Position numbers and translations under genes: made by a program. The notes under the pieces were generated by a model that ran no database searches, had not been told where the DNA came from, and worked only from the letters and a program-made list of their open reading frames with translations. This document shows, piece after piece, positions 19,762 to 31,557 of a stretch of 62,002 nucleotides of DNA. The number at the start of each line of letters is the position of its first letter. The stretch's first letter is position 1. The DNA comes from Phenylobacterium sp. SCN 70-31 (GTDB taxonomy: Bacteria > Pseudomonadota > Alphaproteobacteria > Caulobacterales > Caulobacteraceae). Location of the stretch: contig NZ_MEEX01000030.1 in assembly GCF_001724605.1 (NCBI RefSeq), positions 1 to 62,002 on the forward strand, given 5' to 3'.

Positions 19762-20046
19762 ATGCCCCGCAAACAGACCGAAGAGCAGGCCAAGCGCGCG
19801 TTCACCCACGGTTCCAGCGGCGCGACCGCCGACATGGCCAGCGACCCCGACAAGGCGATCGGCGAACACCGCCACATCGAGACCCCGGCGTCCCGGCCCG
19901 CCAGGAAGCTGGGCGAAGGCGAGAAGGTGGATCACATGGCCGAGCGCGAAGCGTCGGCCGAGGATCGTCAGGAAGCGCTGCTGGACGAGGCGATCGAGGA
20001 GACTTTCCCCGGTTCGGACCCGATCAGCCCCAAGCACATCACCTGA
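19762..20046 (+). CDS. small acidic/charged conserved hypothetical protein
   Basis: 94 residues, hydrophilic, with a perfect AGGAGG ahead of the ATG. The C-terminal segment LDEAIEETFPGSDPISP resembles a motif I recall at the end of many small alphaproteobacterial stress-associated proteins. No membrane segment or known domain. Its last 8 bases overlap the end of the convergent ABC-F gene. Confidence 0.75.
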   Translation: MPRKQTEEQAKRAFTHGSSGATADMASDPDKAIGEHRHIETPASRPARKLGEGEKVDHMAEREASAEDRQEALLDEAIEETFPGSDPISPKHIT

Positions 20047-21916
20047 GGAGCGCCTCATAGGCTTCCTGCGCCTCGACCCACTCGAGTTCGGCCGCCTCCA
20101 GGGCCTTCTGGGCCGCCTCGCGACGGCGGCCGAGTTCGGTGGCCCTGGCGGGGTCGCTCGTGAAGGTGGCGGGGTCGCTCAGCGCCCGGTCGATGATGGC
20201 CACCATCTCGGTCGCCTTGCCCAGCGCGGCCTCGGCCGCTTCGGCGCGGCGCCGGGCGGTTCCGGTCGGGACCCGGGCCTTGGGCGGCGGTGGCGGCGGC
20301 GCGACCGGCGCCACAGGTTCGGCCTTGACCTGTGTCGGCGCCCGCGCCGCGGCGCGGGCGCGGTCCAGCACGTAGGCGGCATAGTCCTCCATGTCGCCGT
20401 CGAAGGGCTGGATGCCCCCGTCGGCGGCGAGCCACAGGCGGTCGGCCACCAGTTCCATCAGCGAACGGTCGTGGGTGATCAGGATCACCGCGCCCTCGTA
20501 GTCGTTCAGCGCGCCCAGCAGGGCGCGGCGCGAGTCGATGTCGAGGTGGTTGGTCGGCTCGTCGAGGATCAGGAGGTGAGGGGCCTCCATCGCCACCAGG
20601 TTCAGGAGCAGCCGCGCCCGCTCGCCGCCGGAGAGGTTGGCGACGGTGGTGTCGCACTTCTCGAAGCCGATGCCGTACTGGGCCAGGCGCGAGCGGCGGG
20701 ACGCCTCGCTGGCCTCGGGCATGACCCGGCGGATGATCTCCAGCGGCGTGTCGTCGGGATCCATCGCCTCGATCTGGTGCTGGTGGAACCAGCCTACCTT
20801 GAGGCGCGCGCTGCGGTGGAGCTTACCGGCCTCGGTGGTCAGCGCGCCGGCCACCAGCTTGGCGAACGTCGACTTGCCCGCGCCGTTGACGCCCAGGAGA
20901 CCGATGCGGTCGTCGATGTCGAGCCGCAGGTTCAGCTTCTTCAGGATCGGGGCGCCGCCGTATCCCACCGCGGCGTCCTCCAGCCGCAGCAGCGGCGGGG
21001 CCAGCGGCCGGTCGGGCGAGGGCAGCACGAAGGGGACGACCCGGTCCTCGATCACCGCGGCCACGGGCGGCAGCCGGGCGATCATCTTCAGGCGCGACTG
21101 GGCCTGGGTCGCCTTGGACGCCTTGGCGCGGAAGCGGTCCACGAACGACTGGAGATGCGCCCGCTGGGCCTCGATCTTCACCCGCGTCGCCTCCTGGAGA
21201 CGGAGCTTCTCGGTGAGCTGGAGCTCGAAGCTGTCGTAGCCGCCGGCGTACAGGTTCAGCTTGCCGTCCTTGAGGTGGAGGATGTGGTCCACCGAATTGT
21301 TCAGCAGCTCGCGGTCGTGGCTGATGACGATGGCGTTGTGCGGGTACTTCTTGAGCCGCGCCTCCAGCCAGAGGGCGCCTTCCAGGTCGAGATAGTTGGT
21401 GGGCTCGTCGAGGAGCAGCAGGTCGGGCTCGGCGAACAGGCTGGCGGCCAGGGCCACGCGCATCCGCCATCCGCCCGAGAATTCCGCCATCGGCCGGGCG
21501 AGGTCGGCCTGGCTGAAGCCCAGCCCGGCCAGGATCTCGGCGGCGCGCGAGGGGGCGCGGTCGGCGTCGATCTCGATCAGGCGGGCGTAGATGTCGCCCA
21601 TCTCCTCGGGCGGCGCGGTCTCCAGGCGCTCCAGGAGGGTGTGACGCTCGACGTCGGCCTCCAGCACGGTGTCGAGCAGGCTGACCGGCGTGGCGGGATG
21701 TTCCTGGTCAACCGAGCCGATGCGCGCCTGCCGCGGCACGCCGACCTCGCCCGAGCCCGGCGTGAGCTGGCCCAGGATGACCTTGAACAGGGTGGACTTG
21801 CCCACGCCGTTGCGGCCCACGAGGCCGACCTTGGCGTCCTTGGGCAGCGTGACCGTGGCCTGGTCGAAGAAGCGGCGTCCCCAGGCGTCGAGGACAAGAT
21901 CTTTGATCTGAAGCAT
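20039..21916 (-). CDS. ABC-F family ATP-binding protein (ribosome-associated type)
   Basis: 625 residues, two ATPase domains in tandem and no membrane domain. Domain 1 has Walker A GRNGVGKST and signature FSGGWRMR with Walker B LLLLDEPTNYLD. Domain 2 has GVNGAGKST, LSGGERARL and LLILDEPTNHLD. The inter-domain linker (about 240-300) is highly charged, as for the P-site tRNA interaction motif of ABC-F proteins. A C-terminal coiled coil (about 540-625) follows a Pro/Ala linker. This layout matches the Uup/YheS-like group. It should act in translation rather than transport. Confidence 0.92.
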   Translation of the reverse strand: MLQIKDLVLDAWGRRFFDQATVTLPKDAKVGLVGRNGVGKSTLFKVILGQLTPGSGEVGVPRQARIGSVDQEHPATPVSLLDTVLEADVERHTLLERLETAPPEEMGDIYARLIEIDADRAPSRAAEILAGLGFSQADLARPMAEFSGGWRMRVALAASLFAEPDLLLLDEPTNYLDLEGALWLEARLKKYPHNAIVISHDRELLNNSVDHILHLKDGKLNLYAGGYDSFELQLTEKLRLQEATRVKIEAQRAHLQSFVDRFRAKASKATQAQSRLKMIARLPPVAAVIEDRVVPFVLPSPDRPLAPPLLRLEDAAVGYGGAPILKKLNLRLDIDDRIGLLGVNGAGKSTFAKLVAGALTTEAGKLHRSARLKVGWFHQHQIEAMDPDDTPLEIIRRVMPEASEASRRSRLAQYGIGFEKCDTTVANLSGGERARLLLNLVAMEAPHLLILDEPTNHLDIDSRRALLGALNDYEGAVILITHDRSLMELVADRLWLAADGGIQPFDGDMEDYAAYVLDRARAAARAPTQVKAEPVAPVAPPPPPPKARVPTGTARRRAEAAEAALGKATEMVAIIDRALSDPATFTSDPARATELGRRREAAQKALEAAELEWVEAQEAYEALLR

Positions 21917-22071
21917 GTGAAACCGTCGGCGCGCGTCTAGCAGACGTTGTGCGGTGCGTCATCGCTGCGGGTTGCGTTGGCGCGCGCGATGACGATATAG
22001 ACCGCGCCGACGCGTGACGGGCCGTGCCCTTCGCGCCACTCCCCATATCCATAAGAGCCCCAGCGGAGCCC

Positions 22072-22491
22072 ATGACCGAACGCACCTTCTCGATCATCAA
22101 GCCGGACGCCACGCGGCGCAACCTGACCGGCAAGGTCAATGCGGTGATCGAGGACGCCGGCCTGCGCATCGTGGCCCAGCGCCGCATCCAGATGACCGAG
22201 GCCCAGGCGAAGAAGTTCTACGAAGTCCACGCCGAGCGCCCCTTCTATGGCGAACTGGTGGAGTTCATGACCTCGGCCCCCGTCGTGGTGCAGGTCCTGG
22301 AAGGCGACAACGCCGTCGCCCGCTACCGCGAAGTGATGGGCGCCACCAACCCGGCCCAGGCGGCCGACGGCACCATCCGCAAGCTGTACGCCGAGAGCGT
22401 GGGCGAGAATTCCGTCCACGGTTCGGACAGCCTCGAGAACGCCAAGATCGAGATCGCCCAGTTCTTCACCGACGCGGACATCGTCGGCTGA
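22072..22491 (+). CDS. ndk: nucleoside diphosphate kinase
   Basis: 139 residues, normal for the family. Transfers the gamma phosphate from ATP to nucleoside diphosphates through a phosphohistidine. The active-site histidine is His116 in NSVHGSDS; the N-terminal ERTFSIIKPDATRRN strand and the FYGELVEFMTSAPVVVQVLEG core are intact. The start ATG is at 22072. The gene is divergent from the ABC-F gene, with 155 bases between. Confidence 0.96.
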   Translation: MTERTFSIIKPDATRRNLTGKVNAVIEDAGLRIVAQRRIQMTEAQAKKFYEVHAERPFYGELVEFMTSAPVVVQVLEGDNAVARYREVMGATNPAQAADGTIRKLYAESVGENSVHGSDSLENAKIEIAQFFTDADIVG

Positions 22492-22562
22492 ACCGAGCGG
22501 CTTGAGCCGGGCCGCCGGCGCCTGTCGAGCGGCCCACAGTTTTTCCAGCAGCAAACGAGAAC

Positions 22563-22928
22563 ATGAGAGAATCCAAGGTCCTGCCTGGCTTCTCCGACCG
22601 CCTCGCCGCCCAGGCCGAGGCTCGGAAAGCCCTCCTCGCCAAGTTCAAGCCCAAGCCCGCCGTCCCGGCCGCCGAAGGCGCCTTCGAGACCACCGCCCAG
22701 AAGAAGGCCCGGGAGCTCGAAGAAGTGCGCGCCCGGCGCGTCGCCGAGAAGGAAGCCGCCCGCCTCGCCAAGGAGAAGGCCGAGGAAGAGCGCCGCCTGG
22801 CTATCGAGAACGACGAAGAGTTGATGCTTCAGCTCAAGCGCGAAGAGCGCAAGGCCCGCAAGGCCGCCGAGAAGGAAGCCGCCCGCGCCAAGCGCGAACT
22901 CAAGGCCCAGATGCGCCGCACCGGTTGA
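22563..22928 (+). CDS. charged coiled-coil protein (DUF6481-like)
   Basis: 121 residues, about half Ala, Lys, Glu and Arg, and predicted to be a long helix or coiled coil from residue 40 on. The N-terminus (GFSDRLAAQAEARKALLAKFKPKP) fits the DUF6481 family as I remember it. No known function. It lies 71 bases after ndk. Confidence 0.7.
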   Translation: MRESKVLPGFSDRLAAQAEARKALLAKFKPKPAVPAAEGAFETTAQKKARELEEVRARRVAEKEAARLAKEKAEEERRLAIENDEELMLQLKREERKARKAAEKEAARAKRELKAQMRRTG

Positions 22929-23016
22929 CGCCGGCGTCCACGGTGTTCGTCGGACAAGTCCGGGCGTGACCGATCCGCCCGGGCCTGCGATGCTGGCCGC
23001 TCGTCGGGAGGCCGCC

Positions 23017-23655
23017 ATGACGGAACCGCATCTCATCTACTTTTCGGACCCGATGTGCTCGTGGTGCTACGGGTTTTCGCCGGTCGTCGACCGGATCCGA
23101 CAGGATTATGGCCGCGCGCTGCCCATCCGGGTCGTCATGGGCGGCCTGCGCCCCGGAACCGAAACCCCGATGACGGACGAGGCCCGGCAGAGCATCGTCG
23201 GCCACTGGGTCCATGTGCACGAGGCCACGGGCCTGCCCTTCACCCCTGCGGCGCTGGAGCGTCCCGGCTTCGTCTACGACACCGACCCCGCCGCCCGCGC
23301 CGTGGTGGTGGCGCGCCGCCAGGGCGACGAGATCGCCCTCCGCTACCTGGGGGCCGTCCAGCGGGCCTTCTACGCCGAGGGGCGCGACGTCACGGCGGGC
23401 GACACCCTGGCCGACCTGGCGGTCGAGTTCGGCCTGGACCGGGACGCCTTCCTGGCCGACTGGGGGGCGGAGGCGAGCCGACAGGAGACCTGGCGCGACT
23501 ACGCCATCTCGCAGCGCGCCGGGGTGAAGGGCTTTCCGACCCTGGTGGGCGGGCCGAACGACCAGGGCGTCTTCGGCGTCGTCACCCGCGGCTATTCGCC
23601 CCCCGAGCAGGTGCTGGCGGTGCTGCGCGACTGGATCGCGGGCATGGCCGCCTGA
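23017..23655 (+). CDS. DsbA-family / thioredoxin-fold protein with CSWC motif
   Basis: 212 residues. The thioredoxin-fold active site CSWC is at residues 14-17 (SDPMCSWCYGFSP), and the cis-proline falls in VKGFPTLVGG. There is no signal peptide, so unlike periplasmic DsbA it is probably cytoplasmic, as in the FrnE/DsbA-like isomerase group. It likely acts as a thiol oxidoreductase or glutathione-dependent isomerase. The start is taken as ATG 23017; an ATG at 22990 is an alternative. Confidence 0.85.
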   Translation: MTEPHLIYFSDPMCSWCYGFSPVVDRIRQDYGRALPIRVVMGGLRPGTETPMTDEARQSIVGHWVHVHEATGLPFTPAALERPGFVYDTDPAARAVVVARRQGDEIALRYLGAVQRAFYAEGRDVTAGDTLADLAVEFGLDRDAFLADWGAEASRQETWRDYAISQRAGVKGFPTLVGGPNDQGVFGVVTRGYSPPEQVLAVLRDWIAGMAA

Positions 23656-23795
23656 CCGGCCTGCCGGTCCCCGGAAGGGGGGCGGGGGCGGGGCCGCAGC
23701 GCCGAGCCGCCTTGCGCATCCCCGCAGGGCACGCGATATCGAAGACGAGCGCGGGCGCAGATCGGCCCGCCCCGAGATCTCAAGAAGGACTTCCG

Positions 23796-24413
23796 ATGCG
23801 CGATCCCGTGACCACCGCCCTTGGCCTCGTGCCGATGGTCGTCGAGCAGACGAGCCGGGGCGAGCGCGCCTACGACATCTTCTCCCGCCTCCTGAAGGAC
23901 CGGATCATCTTCCTGGCCGGCCCGGTCGAGGACGGCATGGCCAGCCTGATCTGCGCCCAGCTCCTTCACCTGGAGGCCGAGAACCCCAAGAAGGAGATCC
24001 AGATGTACATCAACTCCCCCGGGGGAGTGGTGACGTCCGGCCTCGCGATCTACGACACCATGCAGTACATCAAGAGCCCGGTGATCACGCTCTGCCTCGG
24101 CATGGCGGCCTCGATGGGTTCGTTCCTTCTGATGGCGGGCGAGAAGGGCCAGCGGATCGCGCTGCCCAACAGCCGGATCATGGTGCACCAGCCGTCGGGC
24201 GGCTACTCGGGCAAGGCCACCGACATCCAGCGCCACGCCGAGGACATCCTGAAGACCAAGCGCCGGCTGAACGAGATCTACGCCAAGCACACCGGCCAGC
24301 CGGTGGAGGTGGTCGAAGAGACCCTGGACCGCGACCACTTCATGACCGCCCACGAGGCCAAGGACTGGGGGCTCGTCGACCACGTGTGGGAAAAGCGCGA
24401 CGGCGAGGACTGA
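23796..24413 (+). CDS. clpP: ATP-dependent Clp protease proteolytic subunit
   Basis: 205 residues. Serine peptidase that forms tetradecameric rings and degrades proteins delivered by ClpX or ClpA. Catalytic Ser106 sits in MAASMGS and His131 in MVHQPSGG, with the Asp in the DRDHFMTAHEA region. The N-terminal VVEQTSRGERAYDIFSRLLKDRIIF pore segment is present. In Caulobacter ClpXP drives cell-cycle proteolysis (for example of CtrA). A hairpin lies just downstream. Confidence 0.96.
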   Translation: MRDPVTTALGLVPMVVEQTSRGERAYDIFSRLLKDRIIFLAGPVEDGMASLICAQLLHLEAENPKKEIQMYINSPGGVVTSGLAIYDTMQYIKSPVITLCLGMAASMGSFLLMAGEKGQRIALPNSRIMVHQPSGGYSGKATDIQRHAEDILKTKRRLNEIYAKHTGQPVEVVEETLDRDHFMTAHEAKDWGLVDHVWEKRDGED

Positions 24414-24419
24414 ACCTTC

Positions 24420-24443
24420 GAGCCTCCGCGCAAGCGGAGGCTC
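24420..24443 (+). terminator. hairpin with GCAA tetraloop after clpP, possible terminator
   Basis: A perfect ten-base stem (24420-24429 with 24434-24443) with a GNRA tetraloop, 6 bases after the clpP stop. There is no U-tract after it. Confidence 0.45.
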
Positions 24444-24453
24444 CGTCATTGCA

Positions 24454-24524
24454 AACCACGGAAAACACAGAAGAACACAGAATCTCAGCTTCGCCTTCTG
24501 TGTTCTTCTGTGTTTTCCGTGGTT
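24454..24524. repeat. interspersed palindromic repeat (copy C)
   Basis: Near-perfect inverted repeat with arms of about 29 bases (24454-24482 and 24496-24524). Each arm contains an ACACAGAA/ACGGAAA unit recurring about every 10 bases. It belongs to the same family as the copies at 10502-10719 and 16499-16566, with different arm sequences. Confidence 0.88.
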
Positions 24525-24563
24525 CCTTGAAATTGGAAATTGCCGCTGCGCGGTGTCGGAAGC

Positions 24564-25205
24564 TTACGGCCTTCCCTTGAACACCCGGAAGTAGGGCTCC
24601 TCGGCGGCGGCCAGCATCTCGGTGTCGCCCGACGTGTCGCCGTAGGCGGCGCGGATGCGCGTCGCCCCGTAGGCCGCCCGGAGGCGGACCACCTTCTCGG
24701 CGCCGCGGCAGTTGGGTCCGGCGAAGGCGCCCGTGACCCGCCCGCGGTCGTCGTAGGCGAGGGGGGTGCCCAGGAGGTCGTCGGCGCCCAGGCCCCGGGC
24801 GAAGGGCGCCACCACCAGATCGGGCGAGGCGGTGACGATGACCAGCCGCACCCGTTCCTTGCGCCAGCGCTTCCAGGCGCCCACCGCGTCCGGGCGCAGG
24901 AGGCTGCGCGAATGCAGTTCGGCGAAGCGGCGGGCGTCCGCCTCCAGCCGATCGCGCGACACGCCGCCGAGGTAGACCCGGGTGGCCGCCGCCTTGATCC
25001 GGCCGCGGTCGCGATGGACCAGATAGGCCAGCCCGGCGGGAATCAGCCGCACGCCGCCCATCCACCAGGCCGCCGGCGGCGTGCGCCATTTCAGGAACGC
25101 GGTGTAGCTGTCGCGGACCGTCAGCGTGCCGTCGAAGTCGAAGGCGACGATGGGCGGGCCCGAGCTTGCCCCCGAGCCGGCCGTCGCCTCACCATCTTGC
25201 GCCAT
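24564..25205 (-). CDS. cicA: CicA-like HAD-IB phosphatase
   Basis: 213 residues from ATG 25205. HAD motif I is AFDFDGTLTVRDS near residue 20, motif II is TASPD, and motif IV is GDTSGDTEML; the cap is helical. Genes of this type are found between clpP and clpX in Caulobacter, where CicA is reported to be essential in exact amounts for normal growth and cell shape. The same position here (between clpP and clpX, opposite strand) supports the name. The phosphatase substrate is unknown. Confidence 0.8.
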   Translation of the reverse strand: MAQDGEATAGSGASSGPPIVAFDFDGTLTVRDSYTAFLKWRTPPAAWWMGGVRLIPAGLAYLVHRDRGRIKAAATRVYLGGVSRDRLEADARRFAELHSRSLLRPDAVGAWKRWRKERVRLVIVTASPDLVVAPFARGLGADDLLGTPLAYDDRGRVTGAFAGPNCRGAEKVVRLRAAYGATRIRAAYGDTSGDTEMLAAAEEPYFRVFKGRP

Positions 25206-25427
25206 TTCGGGCCGTTTCCCATTTGGTAAGCGGTGACGCACAAGGTCCGCACGCCGCGCCGCACATTGTCGCTCCCGCGAGCGAAGGCTTGTGATCCCGG
25301 CGCGGATCGGGGAATGTCAAGACTTGGACAACCCGCGGCGCGTATCCTGCAACGTCAGGGCGCATAGGCCCCGGGGCGAGACCGGCCAGACGACCGGACG
25401 ATTTCGCCGACAGAGTGAGATGAGACC

Positions 25428-26690
<1,263 letters not shown>

Positions 26691-26698
26691 GCCAGCTC

Positions 26699-26722
26699 TG
26701 AGCGCGCCCTGGGGCGCGCTCA
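26699..26722 (+). terminator. hairpin after clpX, possible terminator
   Basis: A perfect ten-base stem (26699-26708 with 26713-26722) with loop CTGG, 8 bases after the clpX stop, between convergent genes. No U-tract follows. Confidence 0.4.
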
Positions 26723-26753
26723 GGGGCGCCGCCCGGTCGGCTGAGACTCTCGT

Positions 26754-27365
26754 CTAGCGCGCGTCCTCCGGACCGGACGAGGCGAACAGGGCGTACGCCG
26801 CGTCCGACGGGTCGCGGCGGCCGAACGTCCGGCCGATGTCGACCAGCAGCGCCGGAGAGGCCGGGTGGGCTTCGGTCCAGTCGAACACCAGCCGGCGGTG
26901 CGCAAACCGCCATTCGCCCTCGCGCCGCTCGACCCGATCGAGGTACCGACCGCCCGCGTGATATTCGAAGGGCGCGTCCCGCGCCGGCTTCGGGAACGCG
27001 CCGAGGATCGTTTCGGCGGCGGCCGCGCCGACGAACACCTCCAGACTCCGCGCCGACCCGAGATAGTGGCGAGCCACGACATAGGTCTCGGCGAACGCCC
27101 GGTTCCCCTGGAGGGTGACGCGCGAATTGGCCACCAGGTGCATGGTGGAAATGCAGTGTTCGCGCAGGATGGGCAGCACACGATCGCAGAAGGCCATCGC
27201 CGGCCGGTCCCCCGCGCCGTGGTCGTCGACGGCGTCGGGCCAGTAGGTGGCGCGCAGGAGCGCGTCGTCGCAGCGATCGACGCCGCGACAGTAGTCGAGG
27301 ATCAGATCGGCGATCTTCCGGCGATCCTCGAATTCGCCCAGTCGGGCCACAACATCGTCGATCAT
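26754..27365 (-). CDS. nuclear transport factor 2-like (SnoaL-like) protein
   Basis: 203 residues from ATG 27365. The N-terminal helix DRRKIADLILDYCRGVDRCD and LLRATYWPDAVDDHG match the SnoaL-like/NTF2 fold family, cone-shaped proteins that include dehydratases, ring-hydroxylation small subunits and binding proteins. A HLVANSRVTLQG strand and a Tyr/Trp-rich end are present. No partner gene suggests the substrate. It is divergent from lon. Confidence 0.8.
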   Translation of the reverse strand: MIDDVVARLGEFEDRRKIADLILDYCRGVDRCDDALLRATYWPDAVDDHGAGDRPAMAFCDRVLPILREHCISTMHLVANSRVTLQGNRAFAETYVVARHYLGSARSLEVFVGAAAAETILGAFPKPARDAPFEYHAGGRYLDRVERREGEWRFAHRRLVFDWTEAHPASPALLVDIGRTFGRRDPSDAAYALFASSGPEDAR

Positions 27366-27722
27366 GGGTTTCACCTGCGGCGGGGGATGGGGCCGGGCCC
27401 TGCGGGAACAGCGGTGGCGCCAGGGTTGGGGACGAACACTAGCCGACGTCGTCCAGGCGGCGAGCGGGAAATGGCCGACGGAGAGCTTGCGCCCGAGGGC
27501 CCCGAAGGACCCCGGAGGGGCGGGGAGGGGCCATATGAGGGACCCAATGTCGCGCAAGGGTCCTGCCAAGCTTGAAAGCCCAGGGAAACCGTCCACATAA
27601 AGCGTCGAGCAAACCGCCGAGGTCCGGCGGACGGGTCGTCCGACTCAGGCGCATCGTCTGGGTGACTGCGATCCGACAGGCGGCGTCGCCAGGCAAGGGG
27701 CCCGCCAGGAGTTTAGAGCATC
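27366..27722. other. 357-base divergent intergenic region before lon
   Basis: Apart from the promoter-like segment at 27571-27600, nothing specific is visible. Short open frames here are GC-biased shadows. The region must hold the promoters of lon and of the NTF2-like gene. Confidence 0.5.
27571..27600 (+). promoter_or_regulatory. possible heat-shock (sigma-32) promoter for lon
   Basis: CTTGAAA at 27571-27577 is followed, 15 bases later, by CCACATAA at 27593-27600, similar to the sigma-32 pattern CTTGAAA / CCCATNT. The -10-like part is an imperfect match. It lies about 125 bases before the lon start codon. Confidence 0.4.
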
Positions 27723-30119
<2,397 letters not shown>

Positions 30120-30179
30120 TTCGAAGGCCGGGTATCCCCGGGCGGCTTTCGCCCCGGGTGATCACATTCCTGAGTGAAG

Positions 30180-30208
30180 GGCGGCGCGGGAGGAACTCCC
30201 GCGCCGCC
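30180..30208 (+). terminator. hairpin terminator after lon
   Basis: A perfect 13-base stem (30180-30192 with 30196-30208) with a three-base loop GAA, about 60 bases after the lon stop, followed by GCCGTTTG. The T-tract is short. Confidence 0.6.
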
Positions 30209-30319
30209 GCCGTTTGACGGCCCGGCGTTGTCATGCGTCAATTCGCGTAAGGCGCAGGTGGGCGGTGGCCCAAGACTCACCGCGTCAGACAACGAGAATT
30301 GGGCTGGGAGAAAACGCAG

Positions 30320-30595
30320 ATGACCAAGGCCGAACTGGTCTCGGCGATCGCTGACAAGGCGGGTCTCAACAAGGCGCAGGCCAAGGACGCGCTCGACGCG
30401 TTCATCGCTTCCGTCTCGACCACCTTGAAGGCCGGCGACGAGGTCCGCCTCGTGGGTTTCGGAAGCTTCGTGCCCGTCCAGCGGGCCGCCGGCACGGCGC
30501 GCAATCCGCGCACCGGCGAGAAGGTGACGCGCCCCGCGACTCAGACCTGCCGCTTTCGCGTGGGCGATGCGCTCAAGACCACCCTGAACAGCTGA
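30320..30595 (+). CDS. hup: HU family DNA-binding protein
   Basis: 91 residues, typical of HU. Nucleoid protein that bends DNA as a dimer. The signature GFGSFVPVQRAAGTARNPRTGE includes the beta-arm with the Arg-Asn-Pro tip, and the N-terminal MTKAELVSAIADKAGLNKAQAKDAL helix pair is intact. Small basic protein, cytoplasmic. It lies between the lon terminator and its own terminator, so it is probably expressed alone. Confidence 0.95.
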   Translation: MTKAELVSAIADKAGLNKAQAKDALDAFIASVSTTLKAGDEVRLVGFGSFVPVQRAAGTARNPRTGEKVTRPATQTCRFRVGDALKTTLNS

Positions 30596-30618
30596 CGCGA
30601 CGGATACGAGGAGAGAGG

Positions 30619-30645
30619 GCGGCCGCCGAACGCGGCCGCTCTTTT
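30619..30645 (+). terminator. intrinsic terminator of hup
   Basis: Eight-base GC stem (30619-30626 with 30632-30639), loop of five, followed by TCTTTT, 23 bases after the hup stop. It is the clearest terminator on the plus strand. Confidence 0.8.
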
Positions 30646-30737
30646 CGTTCGGGCGCGTCCGTCGGCCCCACGGGCGAGGCGGCGGCGAAACGACGGGCGC
30701 GATAGAACCGGCTTCCGCTTTCGTCCGGACTGGGCTA

Positions 30738-30905
30738 AGGACCACGCTTCTTCGGGGAGTAGCCGTCCGCAGGACAGCGGAGCCCGCGTCAACAGACTTG
30801 CCGACGTCCTTCGGGGCCGAAGCATGGCGCGAGCGGCGGGCCTTCAGGGGCCTGGATTGGCGAGACCGGCGATGCGGCCTCACTAGCCCACGGGCGCGGC
30901 GGAGG
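30738..30905 (+). ncRNA. yybP-ykoY manganese riboswitch
   Basis: The conserved core elements of this riboswitch class are visible in order: GGGGAGTAGCC (30754-30764), CGTCAACA (30787-30794) and GGCGAGACC (30859-30867). These form the two internal loops (L1 and L3) that bind Mn2+. The region lies about 50 bases before a GDT1/TMEM165-type gene, a family repeatedly placed under this riboswitch. Boundaries are approximate. Mn2+ binding should turn the downstream gene on. Confidence 0.88.
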
Positions 30906-30951
30906 TCTCGTGTCGTCGTGTCGAAACGCCGCGTCCCCGTGAGTGTGCACC

Positions 30952-31533
30952 TTGGAAGCCTTCCTCGTCTCCACCGGCCTCGTGGCCGTCGCCGAAATCG
31001 GCGACAAGACCCAACTCCTGGCCCTGATGCTGGCCGCCCGGTTCCGGCGACCGGTCCCCATCATCCTGGGGATTCTCGTCGCAACCATTCTGAACCACGC
31101 CGCGGCCGCCTCGCTCGGCTACTTCATCGCCCGGTGGCTCTCGGGCCCGGCCTTCCAGATCGCCATCGGCGTGGGCTTCATCCTCATGGCCGCCTGGGCG
31201 CTGATCCCCGACAAGGACGACGAGGCGGCGGCCAACCGGTCGGCGGGCGGCGTCTTCCTGACCACGCTGGTCGCCTTCTTCCTGGTCGAGATCGGCGACA
31301 AGACCCAGATCGCGACCACGCTGCTGGCGGCCCGGTTCAACGAGATCTTCCTGGTCACCCTGGGCACCACCTTCGGGATGATGCTGGCCAACATCCCGGC
31401 CGTTCTGGTGGGTGAGGCGGCCACCAAGGTCGTGCCGCTGAAGTTCGTCCGCATCGCGGCGGCCGTCGTCTTCGCGCTCATCGGCGTGGGCGTCCTCGTC
31501 GCCGCCTTCCTCAAGTCGGGGTTTTCCTTCTAA
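30952..31533 (+). CDS. TMEM165/GDT1 (UPF0016) family manganese/calcium transporter
   Basis: 193 residues with six predicted membrane helices in two repeats. Each repeat carries the family motif ExGDKTQ (AEIGDKTQLLAL and VEIGDKTQIATT). GDT1 relatives export Mn2+ or exchange cations for protons. The start is taken as TTG 30952 (MEAFLVSTG) because homologous proteins begin there; GTG 30943 is the alternative. The upstream yybP-ykoY riboswitch supports a manganese role. The next gene follows after 24 bases. Confidence 0.9.
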   Translation: MEAFLVSTGLVAVAEIGDKTQLLALMLAARFRRPVPIILGILVATILNHAAAASLGYFIARWLSGPAFQIAIGVGFILMAAWALIPDKDDEAAANRSAGGVFLTTLVAFFLVEIGDKTQIATTLLAARFNEIFLVTLGTTFGMMLANIPAVLVGEAATKVVPLKFVRIAAAVVFALIGVGVLVAAFLKSGFSF

Positions 31534-31557
31534 GGTCCGCCGCGAACAGGGATTCCC

